From: Xanthomarina spongicola
GTDB taxonomy: Bacteria; Bacteroidota; Bacteroidia; Flavobacteriales; Flavobacteriaceae
Length of the DNA: 64,000 nt
Assembly: GCF_003148645.1 (NCBI RefSeq)
Contig: NZ_QGGP01000003.1
Coordinates: forward strand, 62,001 to 126,000
Reading direction: 5' to 3'
Part shown: piece by piece, positions 7,614 through 14,571 of the stretch
Layout of the letters: each line of letters starts with the position of its first letter
How positions within the stretch are numbered: position 1 is the stretch's first letter
The notes under the pieces: generated by a model
The model's database searches: none
What the model saw: only the letters and a program-made list of their open reading frames with translations
What the model was told of the DNA's origin: nothing
Translations under genes and position numbers: made by a program

Positions 7614-8681
7614 ATGATTAAAACAGATATTCTTATCATAGGAGCTGGTCCAACTGGGTTATTTACCGTTTTTGAAGCTGGACTTTTAAAATTAAAATGC
7701 CATTTAATAGATGCTTTACCACAACCAGGAGGACAATGTTCTGAAATATATCCAAAGAAACCTATCTACGATATTCCTGCATATCCAGAAATTCTAGCTG
7801 GCGATTTAACTGATAAATTATTGGAACAATGTAAGCAATTCGAACCTGGATTTACATTAGGTGAACGTGCAGAAACTATTGAAAAACAAGAAGATGGTTC
7901 GTTTATTGTAACTACAAATAAAGGAACAAAGCATCAAGCTCCTGTAGTTGCGATTGCTGGTGGATTAGGATCTTTTGAACCAAGAAAACCTTTAATCCAT
8001 AACATCACAAGCTTTGAAGATAAAGGTGTTGAGTATATAATTAAAGATCCAGAAATTTATAGAAATAAAAGAGTTGTAATTGCTGGAGGAGGAGATTCTG
8101 CATTGGATTGGAGCATCTTTTTAAGTGATGTCGCTAGCGAAGTCACTTTAATTCATAGAAGAAACGAATTTAGAGGGCATTTAGATTCTGTTGAAAAAGT
8201 TCAAGAATTAAAAAACAAAGGAAAAATAAATTTAATAACACCAGCCGAGGTTACTGGAATTGTTGGCGACCATAAAGTAGATGGTGTTGTTATTAAAGAA
8301 TCAGATAATATTCATATTGACAAAGAATATGTTTTAGAAACCGATCATTTCATTCCTCTTTTCGGATTGTCTCCTAAACTTGGACCTATTGCAAATTGGG
8401 GATTAGAGATAGAAAAAAATGCCATTAAAGTGAATAATGCTTTAGACTATCAAACTAATATTCCTGGGATTTTTGCTATTGGAGATGTTAACACATATCC
8501 AGGCAAATTAAAACTTATTTTATGTGGTTTTCATGAAGCGACTTTAATGTGTCAAGCTGCTTACCAAATTATTAATCCAGGCAAAAAATATGTTTTAAAA
8601 TATACAACTGTTAGTGGTATAGATGGTTTTGATGGAACACGAAAAGAAGCTCCGAAAGCAGTTGTAAAGAGTATTCAGTAG
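7614..8681 (+). CDS. Ferredoxin/flavodoxin--NADP+ reductase, thioredoxin-reductase-like type
   Basis: 355 residues. An FAD-binding motif IIGAGPTGLFTVFEAG starts at about residue 8 and a NAD(P)-binding motif VVIAGGGDSALDWSI lies mid-protein. There is no redox-active CxxC between them, so it is not a thioredoxin reductase. The C-terminal pattern GIFAIGDVNTYPGK is typical of this FNR class. It moves electrons between NADPH and a small iron-sulfur or flavin carrier in the cytoplasm. A 2Fe-2S ferredoxin gene follows at 8820 and is the natural partner. Confidence 0.88.
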   Translation: MIKTDILIIGAGPTGLFTVFEAGLLKLKCHLIDALPQPGGQCSEIYPKKPIYDIPAYPEILAGDLTDKLLEQCKQFEPGFTLGERAETIEKQEDGSFIVTTNKGTKHQAPVVAIAGGLGSFEPRKPLIHNITSFEDKGVEYIIKDPEIYRNKRVVIAGGGDSALDWSIFLSDVASEVTLIHRRNEFRGHLDSVEKVQELKNKGKINLITPAEVTGIVGDHKVDGVVIKESDNIHIDKEYVLETDHFIPLFGLSPKLGPIANWGLEIEKNAIKVNNALDYQTNIPGIFAIGDVNTYPGKLKLILCGFHEATLMCQAAYQIINPGKKYVLKYTTVSGIDGFDGTRKEAPKAVVKSIQ

Positions 8682-8792
8682 ATAGTAAATATTTGTTGCC
8701 TCGAACATTGGTTGAAATGAAAATATATTATCATTGAAATCACATTGCAAAGCAATACGAGAGGTCTTGATTTAATGTAAAACTAAAAAATA

Positions 8793-8813
8793 AGATTCCC
8801 ACTTTCGTGGAAA
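8793..8813 (+). repeat. Short REP-like hairpin, copy A, next to the ferredoxin start
   Basis: Contains TTCCCACTTTCGTGGAA, an imperfect hairpin with TTCCAC/GTGGAA arms. It ends six bases before the ferredoxin ATG. Related elements occur at 10246-10266 (same flanks, inner part inverted) and 25648-25670. Confidence 0.6.
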
Positions 8814-8819
8814 CTAAAG

Positions 8820-9152
8820 ATGGAACAAGATGTAAATATTAAAATTATAGATAGAGACGGAGTTGCTCATGATGTTTTAGCACCAACAGATATGGCTATG
8901 AATTTGATGGAAGTAGTACGTAGTTACGAACTAGCTCCAGAAGGAACTATAGGTGTTTGTGGTGGTATGGCAATGTGTGCTTCTTGTCAATGTTATGTGA
9001 TTAGTGAAACAGAATTACCTGAAATGCAGGATGACGAAGAAGCTATGTTGTCTGAAGCATTCTATGTTAAAGATAATTCTCGTTTGGGATGTCAAATTCA
9101 AATTACCCCAGAAATGGAAGGTTTGGAAGTTGAGCTTGCTCCAGAATCTTAA
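8820..9152 (+). CDS. 2Fe-2S ferredoxin, adrenodoxin type
   Basis: 110 residues with the cluster-binding pattern Cys47-x5-Cys53-x2-Cys56 (CGGMAMCASCQCY) and a distant Cys91 in RLGCQI, as in vertebrate-type/adrenodoxin-like ferredoxins. There is one extra Cys58. It is a small acidic cytoplasmic electron carrier that probably receives electrons from the reductase encoded 138 bases upstream. A hairpin element ends just before its start codon and may lie in its ribosome-binding region. Confidence 0.92.
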   Translation: MEQDVNIKIIDRDGVAHDVLAPTDMAMNLMEVVRSYELAPEGTIGVCGGMAMCASCQCYVISETELPEMQDDEEAMLSEAFYVKDNSRLGCQIQITPEMEGLEVELAPES

Positions 9153-9155
9153 ACG

Positions 9156-9237
9156 GTCATTACGAGAACGAAGGACGTGGCAATCTGTTTGTTTTTAGTT
9201 TCCGTTTTATTAGATTTTTCGCTTTGCTTTTAATGAC
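9156..9237. repeat. Degenerate palindromic intergenic element
   Basis: The left end GTCATTACGAGAACGAAGGA and the right end TTTCGCTTTGC...TAATGAC are imperfect inverted copies. This resembles the GTCATTGCGAGGA..GCAATC-type intergenic palindromes I recall from Bacteroidetes genomes. It sits between the convergent ferredoxin and phosphoesterase genes. Confidence 0.5.
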
Positions 9238-9246
9238 TAAGTATGG

Positions 9247-10146
9247 CTATTCCGTTTTATAATCAACTAGTTTTCGTGGTCCTTCTAACAATAATCTTAC
9301 AATTTGAAGTGTCCCATTTTCTGTAGTATCTACATACCATTTAATTAAAGAGATTTCACCATTTTCAATTTCAAGACCTGTTATACTTCTTGGATGCACA
9401 CAACTACCATCGTTAAAAAAAGCGATGTCTCCAGGATTTGGAAATCGAGGTCTATGTGTATGACCAACAATGGTAATTAAATTATTGTTTTCAATAATCC
9501 ATTTTTTTGTTCTTCGTTCTACTTTAATCAGTTCTTTATAGTTTTTTGCAGGACTTGTTGGGTCGGCAATACCCATTACATTTAAAGGTTTCCAGAGAAC
9601 ACGTACCATGAAACGACTAAATTTCCAAAAGGTATAATTCCACCAATCTGCTTGATGCCCATGAGTTAAAAATAATTTTTGTTTTGAGTCTTTGTGATTT
9701 AGAATTATCCCTTCATGATATTTTAAATTGCAAAAAAGATCTACATCCTTTTCAAGTTTTGGATCGAAATAAGTTGATAGATGTTTCTCGACATAATTGG
9801 GATTTCTATAAACCATATCATGATTACCCCAAATCATATGCAATCTATTTTGATCATGGAATAATTTCATTAGTAAATAAACATTTTTATGAGCTTCAAA
9901 AATGGGTTGAAAGGATGTGTTTTCCCAAAGCTCATCTCCATCTCCAATTTCACAATACTGAAACCCTTCAGCATAATAATGTTTTAGAGCATGGAAGTAG
10001 ATGTTTCTATTGTTGGCAAAATCGTCAGCAAAACTATTGTCTCCTCGATGACAATCACTAAAAAGGATAAACTTACTAGAATCATCAAAGTAGATGGTTT
10101 TAGCTTCTTTATAAGCTTTATCTAATCGTTTTTTACTTGAAAACAT
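9247..10146 (-). CDS. Metallophosphoesterase, UDP-2,3-diacylglucosamine hydrolase-like
   Basis: 299 residues from ATG 10146; the longer frame to 10200 adds an atypical tail and is rejected. Calcineurin-type metal-binding motifs are visible: FSDCHRGD near the N-terminus, GDGDELW, GNHD (in WGNHDMVY), a later LTHGHQ and GHTHRPRF. This is the order seen in LpxH-like enzymes, which cleave UDP-2,3-diacylglucosamine in lipid A synthesis. It is longer than LpxH of enteric bacteria, so the exact substrate is uncertain. No lipid A genes are adjacent. Confidence 0.75.
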   Translation of the reverse strand: MFSSKKRLDKAYKEAKTIYFDDSSKFILFSDCHRGDNSFADDFANNRNIYFHALKHYYAEGFQYCEIGDGDELWENTSFQPIFEAHKNVYLLMKLFHDQNRLHMIWGNHDMVYRNPNYVEKHLSTYFDPKLEKDVDLFCNLKYHEGIILNHKDSKQKLFLTHGHQADWWNYTFWKFSRFMVRVLWKPLNVMGIADPTSPAKNYKELIKVERRTKKWIIENNNLITIVGHTHRPRFPNPGDIAFFNDGSCVHPRSITGLEIENGEISLIKWYVDTTENGTLQIVRLLLEGPRKLVDYKTE

Positions 10147-10245
10147 AAAGTAAATGTAAACAAATTTCAATAAAAAATGCTTCCCGTAAAAGAGAAGCAT
10201 TTAGATAATTTTTTATAAACTTCATGGTGTTGAATTTTTACCATG

Positions 10246-10266
10246 AGATTCCCACGAAAGTGGAAA
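10246..10266 (+). repeat. Short REP-like hairpin, copy B
   Basis: Contains TTCCCACGAAAGTGGAA. The outer bases match copy A at 8793-8813, but the inner ACGAAAGT is the reverse complement of copy A's ACTTTCGT. It lies three bases beyond the stop of the acyl-CoA dehydrogenase. Confidence 0.6.
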
Positions 10267-10268
10267 TT

Positions 10269-11447
10269 CTACTTAAACGCGTTTAAGCCAGTTACATCCA
10301 TTCCAGTAATTAATAAATGAATATCGTGAGTTCCTTCATAAGTAATTACGCTTTCTAAGTTCATAGAATGACGCATAATGCTGTATTCTCCTGTGATTCC
10401 CATGCCACCTAACATTTGTCTAGCTTCTCTTGCAATATTAATAGCCATGTCCACATTATTGCGTTTTGCCATGGATATTTGGGCTGAGGTTGCTTTGTCT
10501 TCATTACGTAATACGCCAAGTCTCCAAGTTAATAATTGAGCTTTGGTAATTTCGGTAATCATTTCAGCTAGTTTCTTTTGTTGTAATTGGAATTGACCAA
10601 TAGGTTTTCCAAATTGGATGCGTTCTTTACTATAACGTAAAGCTGTATCGTAGCAATCCATGGCTGCTCCAATAGCTCCCCAAGCAATACCATATCTAGC
10701 AGAATCTAAACATCCAAGAGGTGCACCAAGACCAGATTTGTTTGGTAATAAATTTTCTTTTGGGATTTTTACATTATCGAAAATAAGTTCTCCAGTTGCT
10801 GAAGCTCTTAAAGACCATTTATTATGTGTTTCTGGAGTTGTAAAACCTTCCATACCACGTTCCACGATTAGTCCGTGAATTCTTCCTTCTTCATTTTTAG
10901 CCCAAACAACTGCTACTTGAGCAAAAGGCGCATTCGAAATCCACATTTTTGCACCATTTAAAAGATAGTGGTCTCCCATATCTTTAAAGTTGGTTACCAT
11001 ACCTCCAGGATTAGATCCATGATCTGGTTCTGTTAAACCAAAGCAACCCATCCATTCGCCAGAAGCTAATTTTGGTAAGTATTTATTACGCTGTTCCTCG
11101 TTTCCGTATTTCCATATTGGATACATGACTAAAGACGATTGTACAGAAGCTGTACTTCTTACACCAGAATCTCCTCTTTCAATTTCTTGCATGATTAAAC
11201 CATAAGAAATTTGGTCTAATCCAGCTCCACCATACTCAGCAGGAATGTATGGTCCAAAAGCACCTATTTCTGCTAAACCATTGATGATTTGTGTTGGAAA
11301 TTCTGCTTTTTGAGCATAATCCTCTATAATTGGAGATACGTCACGTTTTACCCATTCTCTGGCTGCATCACGTACTAATTTATGTTCGTCAGTTAATAAT
11401 TCGTCTAGATTATAATAATCAGGAGCTTCAAATAAATCAGGTTTCAT
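10269..11447 (-). CDS. Acyl-CoA dehydrogenase, glutaryl-CoA dehydrogenase-like
   Basis: 392 residues, the normal family length. Family signatures are CFGLTEPDHGSNPGGM, the mid-protein beta domain, RIQFGKPIGQFQLQQ and QMLGGMGITGEYSIMRH. The catalytic base is the Glu in ITYEGTHDIH. The closest subgroup by these patterns is glutaryl-CoA dehydrogenase, which oxidises and decarboxylates glutaryl-CoA using FAD, with electrons passing to ETF. CAAATGTA at 11560-11567 gives TACATTTG on the minus strand, a possible -7 element. The gene stands alone between unrelated genes. Confidence 0.88.
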   Translation of the reverse strand: MKPDLFEAPDYYNLDELLTDEHKLVRDAAREWVKRDVSPIIEDYAQKAEFPTQIINGLAEIGAFGPYIPAEYGGAGLDQISYGLIMQEIERGDSGVRSTASVQSSLVMYPIWKYGNEEQRNKYLPKLASGEWMGCFGLTEPDHGSNPGGMVTNFKDMGDHYLLNGAKMWISNAPFAQVAVVWAKNEEGRIHGLIVERGMEGFTTPETHNKWSLRASATGELIFDNVKIPKENLLPNKSGLGAPLGCLDSARYGIAWGAIGAAMDCYDTALRYSKERIQFGKPIGQFQLQQKKLAEMITEITKAQLLTWRLGVLRNEDKATSAQISMAKRNNVDMAINIAREARQMLGGMGITGEYSIMRHSMNLESVITYEGTHDIHLLITGMDVTGLNAFK

Positions 11448-11575
11448 CTGCTAGTTTTTATTGTTTTAGAGGTCAGATGTAATTCGCTAAAAAGCTCATT
11501 TCATTTATTCCTCTGTAAACTTTTTTATTAATAGAATATTAGAAAATATATTGATAAAGCAAATGTAACAAAATG

Positions 11576-12292
11576 CTACATTTTAAGATAGAAATCTTTC
11601 GTCAAATTTATATAGCTTGTTGTGTATTGATGTCGAGAAGTTTCAATAATAAGTTCTTCTTGTATAGGGTTGCTTTTTTTGAATGAAAACTCAATAAGAC
11701 TTCTTTTAATTTCTGAAGTTGGAGAGCCTTTAACCTGCAAGATTCTATTAGGAAATAAGTTGACCTTTGAAGCTAAAGCTATAAATGTTTCTTCTTCCTT
11801 GAATGGAATAATAACAGAAAACAAACCGTTCTCAGATAATAATTTTGAAGCACTTTCAATTAAATGGTTAAACGGCATGGCATCTGCAAAACGTGCCAAA
11901 TCACGTTGATTGTTATCGGTTTTGTAATCTTCAGAATAGAATGGAGGGTTTGAAATAATTAAGTCGTATTTGTCTTCTATTTCTTCAACAAATTCTTCAA
12001 GAGAAGCATGATAGCAAAAAAGTCTGTCGCTCCAAGATGAGTTTTCAAAATTTTCAACACATTGTTCGTAAGCATTTTCATCAATTTCTAAAGCGTCAAT
12101 AACTTCTGCATGACTTCTTTGAGCCAACATTAAAGATAAAACGCCTGTGCCAGAACCAATATCTAAAATTGAAAACGGTTGATGTTTAATAGAGGTCCAA
12201 GCACCAAGAAGTACAGCATCTGTACCAATTTTCATGGCACAACGGTCTTGTTTAATTGAGAATTCTTTGAATTTGAAAGGTTTTTTAGACAC
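11576..12292 (-). CDS. tRNA1(Val) (adenine(37)-N6)-methyltransferase-like
   Basis: 238 residues. The SAM site ILDIGSGTGVLSLMLAQ and the N6-adenine methyltransferase motif NPPF (IISNPPFYSED) match the TrmN6/YfiC family, which makes m6A37 in tRNA1(Val). KIGTDAVLLGAW near residue 22 is a family signature. The start is GTG 12292, two bases after the rimM stop, and the close spacing supports it. It is third in the rpsP-rimM run, a sensible set of ribosome and tRNA maturation functions. Confidence 0.87.
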   Translation of the reverse strand: MSKKPFKFKEFSIKQDRCAMKIGTDAVLLGAWTSIKHQPFSILDIGSGTGVLSLMLAQRSHAEVIDALEIDENAYEQCVENFENSSWSDRLFCYHASLEEFVEEIEDKYDLIISNPPFYSEDYKTDNNQRDLARFADAMPFNHLIESASKLLSENGLFSVIIPFKEEETFIALASKVNLFPNRILQVKGSPTSEIKRSLIEFSFKKSNPIQEELIIETSRHQYTTSYINLTKDFYLKM

Positions 12293-12294
12293 AA

Positions 12295-12825
12295 TTATTC
12301 TTCTAAGTACAAATCTATAAGTCCATCAGGAGTTTCAACAAATACTGTTTTGTTTACTCTATCGATTTTATTTATAAACTCGTCGTTCATAGGAATTAAA
12401 ATTTCAATACCATCTCTATCTATTTCAAAAAGCGCTTGAGCTGTAGAGTCGTTAATAGACACTATGGTTCCAACAGTTCCATAGTTGATGTCTTCTACTT
12501 TAAACCCAATAACTTCATGGAAATAGAACTTGTTTCCTTCCAGTTTAGGTAAAAATTCTAAAGGCAGATACACATCACATTTAATCAAAGCGTCAGCATC
12601 TGGTTCGTTATCAACATCCTCAAAACGCACACGTAATAAATCTGATTTATGTAATTGAGACGATTCTATAAAAAATGGCACTAAATTATTTCGTAAATCA
12701 ATAAACATAGCGTCTAAATTCTCGTATAAACCAGGTTCGTCTGTATCTAGTTTTATAAGAAGTTCTCCTTTAAAACTATACTTAGATACGATTTTTCCTA
12801 AATAAAAACATTCTTCTTTTTTCAT
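12295..12825 (-). CDS. rimM: Ribosome maturation factor RimM
   Basis: 176 residues. The N-terminal RimM domain has YLGKIVSKYSFKGELLIK. A PRC-barrel follows with FYFHEVIGFKVED and a conserved end IPMNDEFINKIDRVNKTVFVETPDGLIDLY. It binds S19 and helps mature the head of the 30S subunit. It lies downstream of rpsP, as in most bacteria, but here a terminator-like hairpin and a palindromic element separate the two. Confidence 0.94.
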   Translation of the reverse strand: MKKEECFYLGKIVSKYSFKGELLIKLDTDEPGLYENLDAMFIDLRNNLVPFFIESSQLHKSDLLRVRFEDVDNEPDADALIKCDVYLPLEFLPKLEGNKFYFHEVIGFKVEDINYGTVGTIVSINDSTAQALFEIDRDGIEILIPMNDEFINKIDRVNKTVFVETPDGLIDLYLEE

Positions 12826-12838
12826 GGTGATTCTTTCT

Positions 12839-12905
12839 GTTCGAGCGCAGTTGAGAACTTTTAAATGTCAGGTTAATTGCATCTCGATTGCGCTCGATGT
12901 GACAT
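12839..12905. repeat. Imperfect palindromic element between rpsP and rimM
   Basis: Arms TCGAGCGCAGTTGAGA (12841-12856) and TCTCGATTGCGCTCGA (12882-12897) pair at 14 of 16 positions around a 25-base loop. The flank GATGTGACAT matches a class of TGTCA...GAGCGCAGTCGA intergenic repeats I recall from Flavobacteriaceae. It begins 14 bases upstream of the rimM start codon (12825), so it would be part of the rpsP-rimM message. Confidence 0.65.
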
Positions 12906-12915
12906 TTGTAGATAT

Positions 12916-12944
12916 AAAAAACCCAGACTTATTAAGTCTGGGTT
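12916..12944 (-). terminator. Rho-independent terminator after rpsP
   Basis: Arms AACCCAGACTTA (12920-12931) and TAAGTCTGGGTT (12933-12944) are perfectly complementary. On the minus strand the stem runs into TTTTTATATC. It should end or attenuate rpsP transcription before rimM. Confidence 0.75.
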
Positions 12945-12968
12945 CAAAAGTATAAAAAATAACTCTTT

Positions 12969-13523
12969 TTATTCTTCTTCGTTAGAAGCTTCTGTATCTA
13001 CTGCAGGAGCATCTTCAGTTGCTGCTTCTTCAGCTACAACTTCTTCTGTTGTTTCTTCAACAACTTCTTCTTCAACAGGAGCATTAGCTGCAATACGAGC
13101 TTCGTTAGCTGCTTTTTCAGCTTCTAAAGCTTTAGCTCTAGCCTCTGCTTCAGCTTTAGCTAAACCATCTGTTTTTGCACCAACTTTACTAGCTTTTTCT
13201 TCTAACCAAGCAGTGAATTTTGCTTCAGCTTGTTCTTCAGTTAAAGCACCTTTTCTTACACCACCAGCAAGGTGATTTTTAAGCATTGCGCCTTTGTAAG
13301 ATAAAATTGCTTTAGCAGTATCAGTTGGTTGTGCACCATTCTGTAACCATTTTACAGCACTATCTACATCTAATTCAATAGTTGCTGGATTTGTGTTTGG
13401 ATTGTAAGCACCTATTTTTTCTAAGTATTTACCATCTCTTTTCGATCTTGCATCTGCTGCAATAATCCAGTAATAAGGTTTTCCTTTTTTACCGTGTCTT
13501 TGTAATCTAATTTTAACTGACAT
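12969..13523 (-). CDS. rpsP: 30S ribosomal protein S16 with long acidic C-terminal tail
   Basis: 184 residues. The N-terminal 80 or so are a standard S16: SVKIRLQRHGKKGKPYYWI, ARSKRDGKYLEKIGAYNPNT and VDSAVKWLQNGAQPT. S16 is commonly 80-100 residues, so the second half is an extension. It is rich in Ala, Glu and Lys, then becomes strongly acidic (EEEVVEE..., TEASNEEE). The tail probably projects from the 30S subunit and its function is unknown. CAAAGATA at 13570-13577 is a TATCTTTG -7 box on the minus strand. Confidence 0.95.
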   Translation of the reverse strand: MSVKIRLQRHGKKGKPYYWIIAADARSKRDGKYLEKIGAYNPNTNPATIELDVDSAVKWLQNGAQPTDTAKAILSYKGAMLKNHLAGGVRKGALTEEQAEAKFTAWLEEKASKVGAKTDGLAKAEAEARAKALEAEKAANEARIAANAPVEEEVVEETTEEVVAEEAATEDAPAVDTEASNEEE

Positions 13524-13569
13524 AAAAATTAATTAGTGAGGTTCGCGACCTCGATTATTAATAAGTGTG

Positions 13570-13577
13570 CAAAGATA
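13570..13577 (-). promoter_or_regulatory. rpsP promoter -7 element
   Basis: TATCTTTG on the minus strand. TTG at 13596-13598 (minus strand) lies 18 bases upstream as a -33 element. It is 47 bases before the rpsP ATG. Confidence 0.6.
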
Positions 13578-13674
13578 CGATTATTTTTTAAATTTCAACT
13601 TTTTAATTAAAAACTAAATCTTTGTTTTTTTTATCATATTTTTGAATTCTTAATTATTAACATCCAAATTGATT

Positions 13675-14358
13675 ATGAAAAAATTCTTGGTACTTATATT
13701 GACCATTTTAACAGTTGTTAGTTGTGGCGATGAAATAGAGTTTAACTCTCCTGCTATGCAAGGTAAAAAGGATGGAAACTTCTGGAAGGCAATATCTTAT
13801 TCTGCAGATATAGACAATGGTGGTTTCTTAATAGAAGGTGAAGATAATAATGGCACTGTTCAATTAATTACAAATAATGATGTAAGAGGAACTTTCGATT
13901 TAGGTGAAGGAAGTCGAAGTGAAGCTATATATGTAGATGATGAAGGGGTTGTTTATTCTACAGCTTTTGATCCTGACCCGAGTCTTACCTTATATCCTGC
14001 AGATGGACAAATAACGGTAGATAATGTAGAAGATGGGGATCCAAAATTAATTACAGGAACCTTCTGGTTTAATGCCTATTCTGCAGATGGGTTAAAAGTA
14101 GTAAATTTTAGTAAAGGTATATATTATAAGGTGTCCTTAGTAGGAGGTTTAGTTTCAAGTGGAAGTGGATGTTTAGAAGCGACTCAGGCGTCAAACACTG
14201 CTGGTCAAAACTTCGCAGCCACAGACCCTTCTATGCCTGAATATACAGATCTTTGTAATGCCTATAAAAATGCTCTAATGGGAAGAATTAATGCTTGTGG
14301 AGATGCTTCTGGTAGCTTACAAGCAATTATAGATTCTTTAGGAGATTGCATGCCTTAA
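13675..14358 (+). CDS. Lipoprotein of the DUF6252 type
   Basis: 227 residues from ATG 13675; the TTG two codons upstream is not needed. A lipoprotein signal peptide ends LTVVSCGDE, with the lipidated Cys at about residue 18. The mature part has KKDGNFWKAISYSADID, which I recognise as the Bacteroidetes DUF6252 pattern, then beta-rich sequence. A Cys-containing C-terminal stretch (SGSGCLEATQ, LCNAYKNAL, INACGD, GDCMP) could form disulfides. Location is inferred as outer membrane or periplasm. The function is unknown. A strong terminator follows. Confidence 0.75.
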   Translation: MKKFLVLILTILTVVSCGDEIEFNSPAMQGKKDGNFWKAISYSADIDNGGFLIEGEDNNGTVQLITNNDVRGTFDLGEGSRSEAIYVDDEGVVYSTAFDPDPSLTLYPADGQITVDNVEDGDPKLITGTFWFNAYSADGLKVVNFSKGIYYKVSLVGGLVSSGSGCLEATQASNTAGQNFAATDPSMPEYTDLCNAYKNALMGRINACGDASGSLQAIIDSLGDCMP

Positions 14359-14371
14359 ACATTTTTAATAA

Positions 14372-14415
14372 ATAAACAAAAAACGCAACTTAAAAGAGTT
14401 GCGTTTTTTGTTTAT
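14372..14415 (+). terminator. Rho-independent terminator after the DUF6252 gene
   Basis: AAAAAACGCAACT (14378-14390) pairs with AGTTGCGTTTTTT (14397-14409) around a six-base loop. The pairing extends outward through ATAAAC/GTTTAT. Confidence 0.85.
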
Positions 14416-14571
14416 AAATGTTTATAACTTCACTTCCAAAAAGCAATAATTATCTGTAATTTTAAAAACTTTTCTTATAAAGAAAATCAGCCATATTTTT
14501 AGGGTTTTAATCATACATACTCGTAAAGAACAATCAACTTAACGACTAAACAGCAAACAATTAAAGAACAG

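Noticed and set aside
12877-13275. Ser/Ala-rich open frame on the plus strand opposite rpsP
   Set aside because: It is the antisense shadow of the Ala/Glu tail of S16; its composition follows from that low-complexity region and it has no independent start signals.
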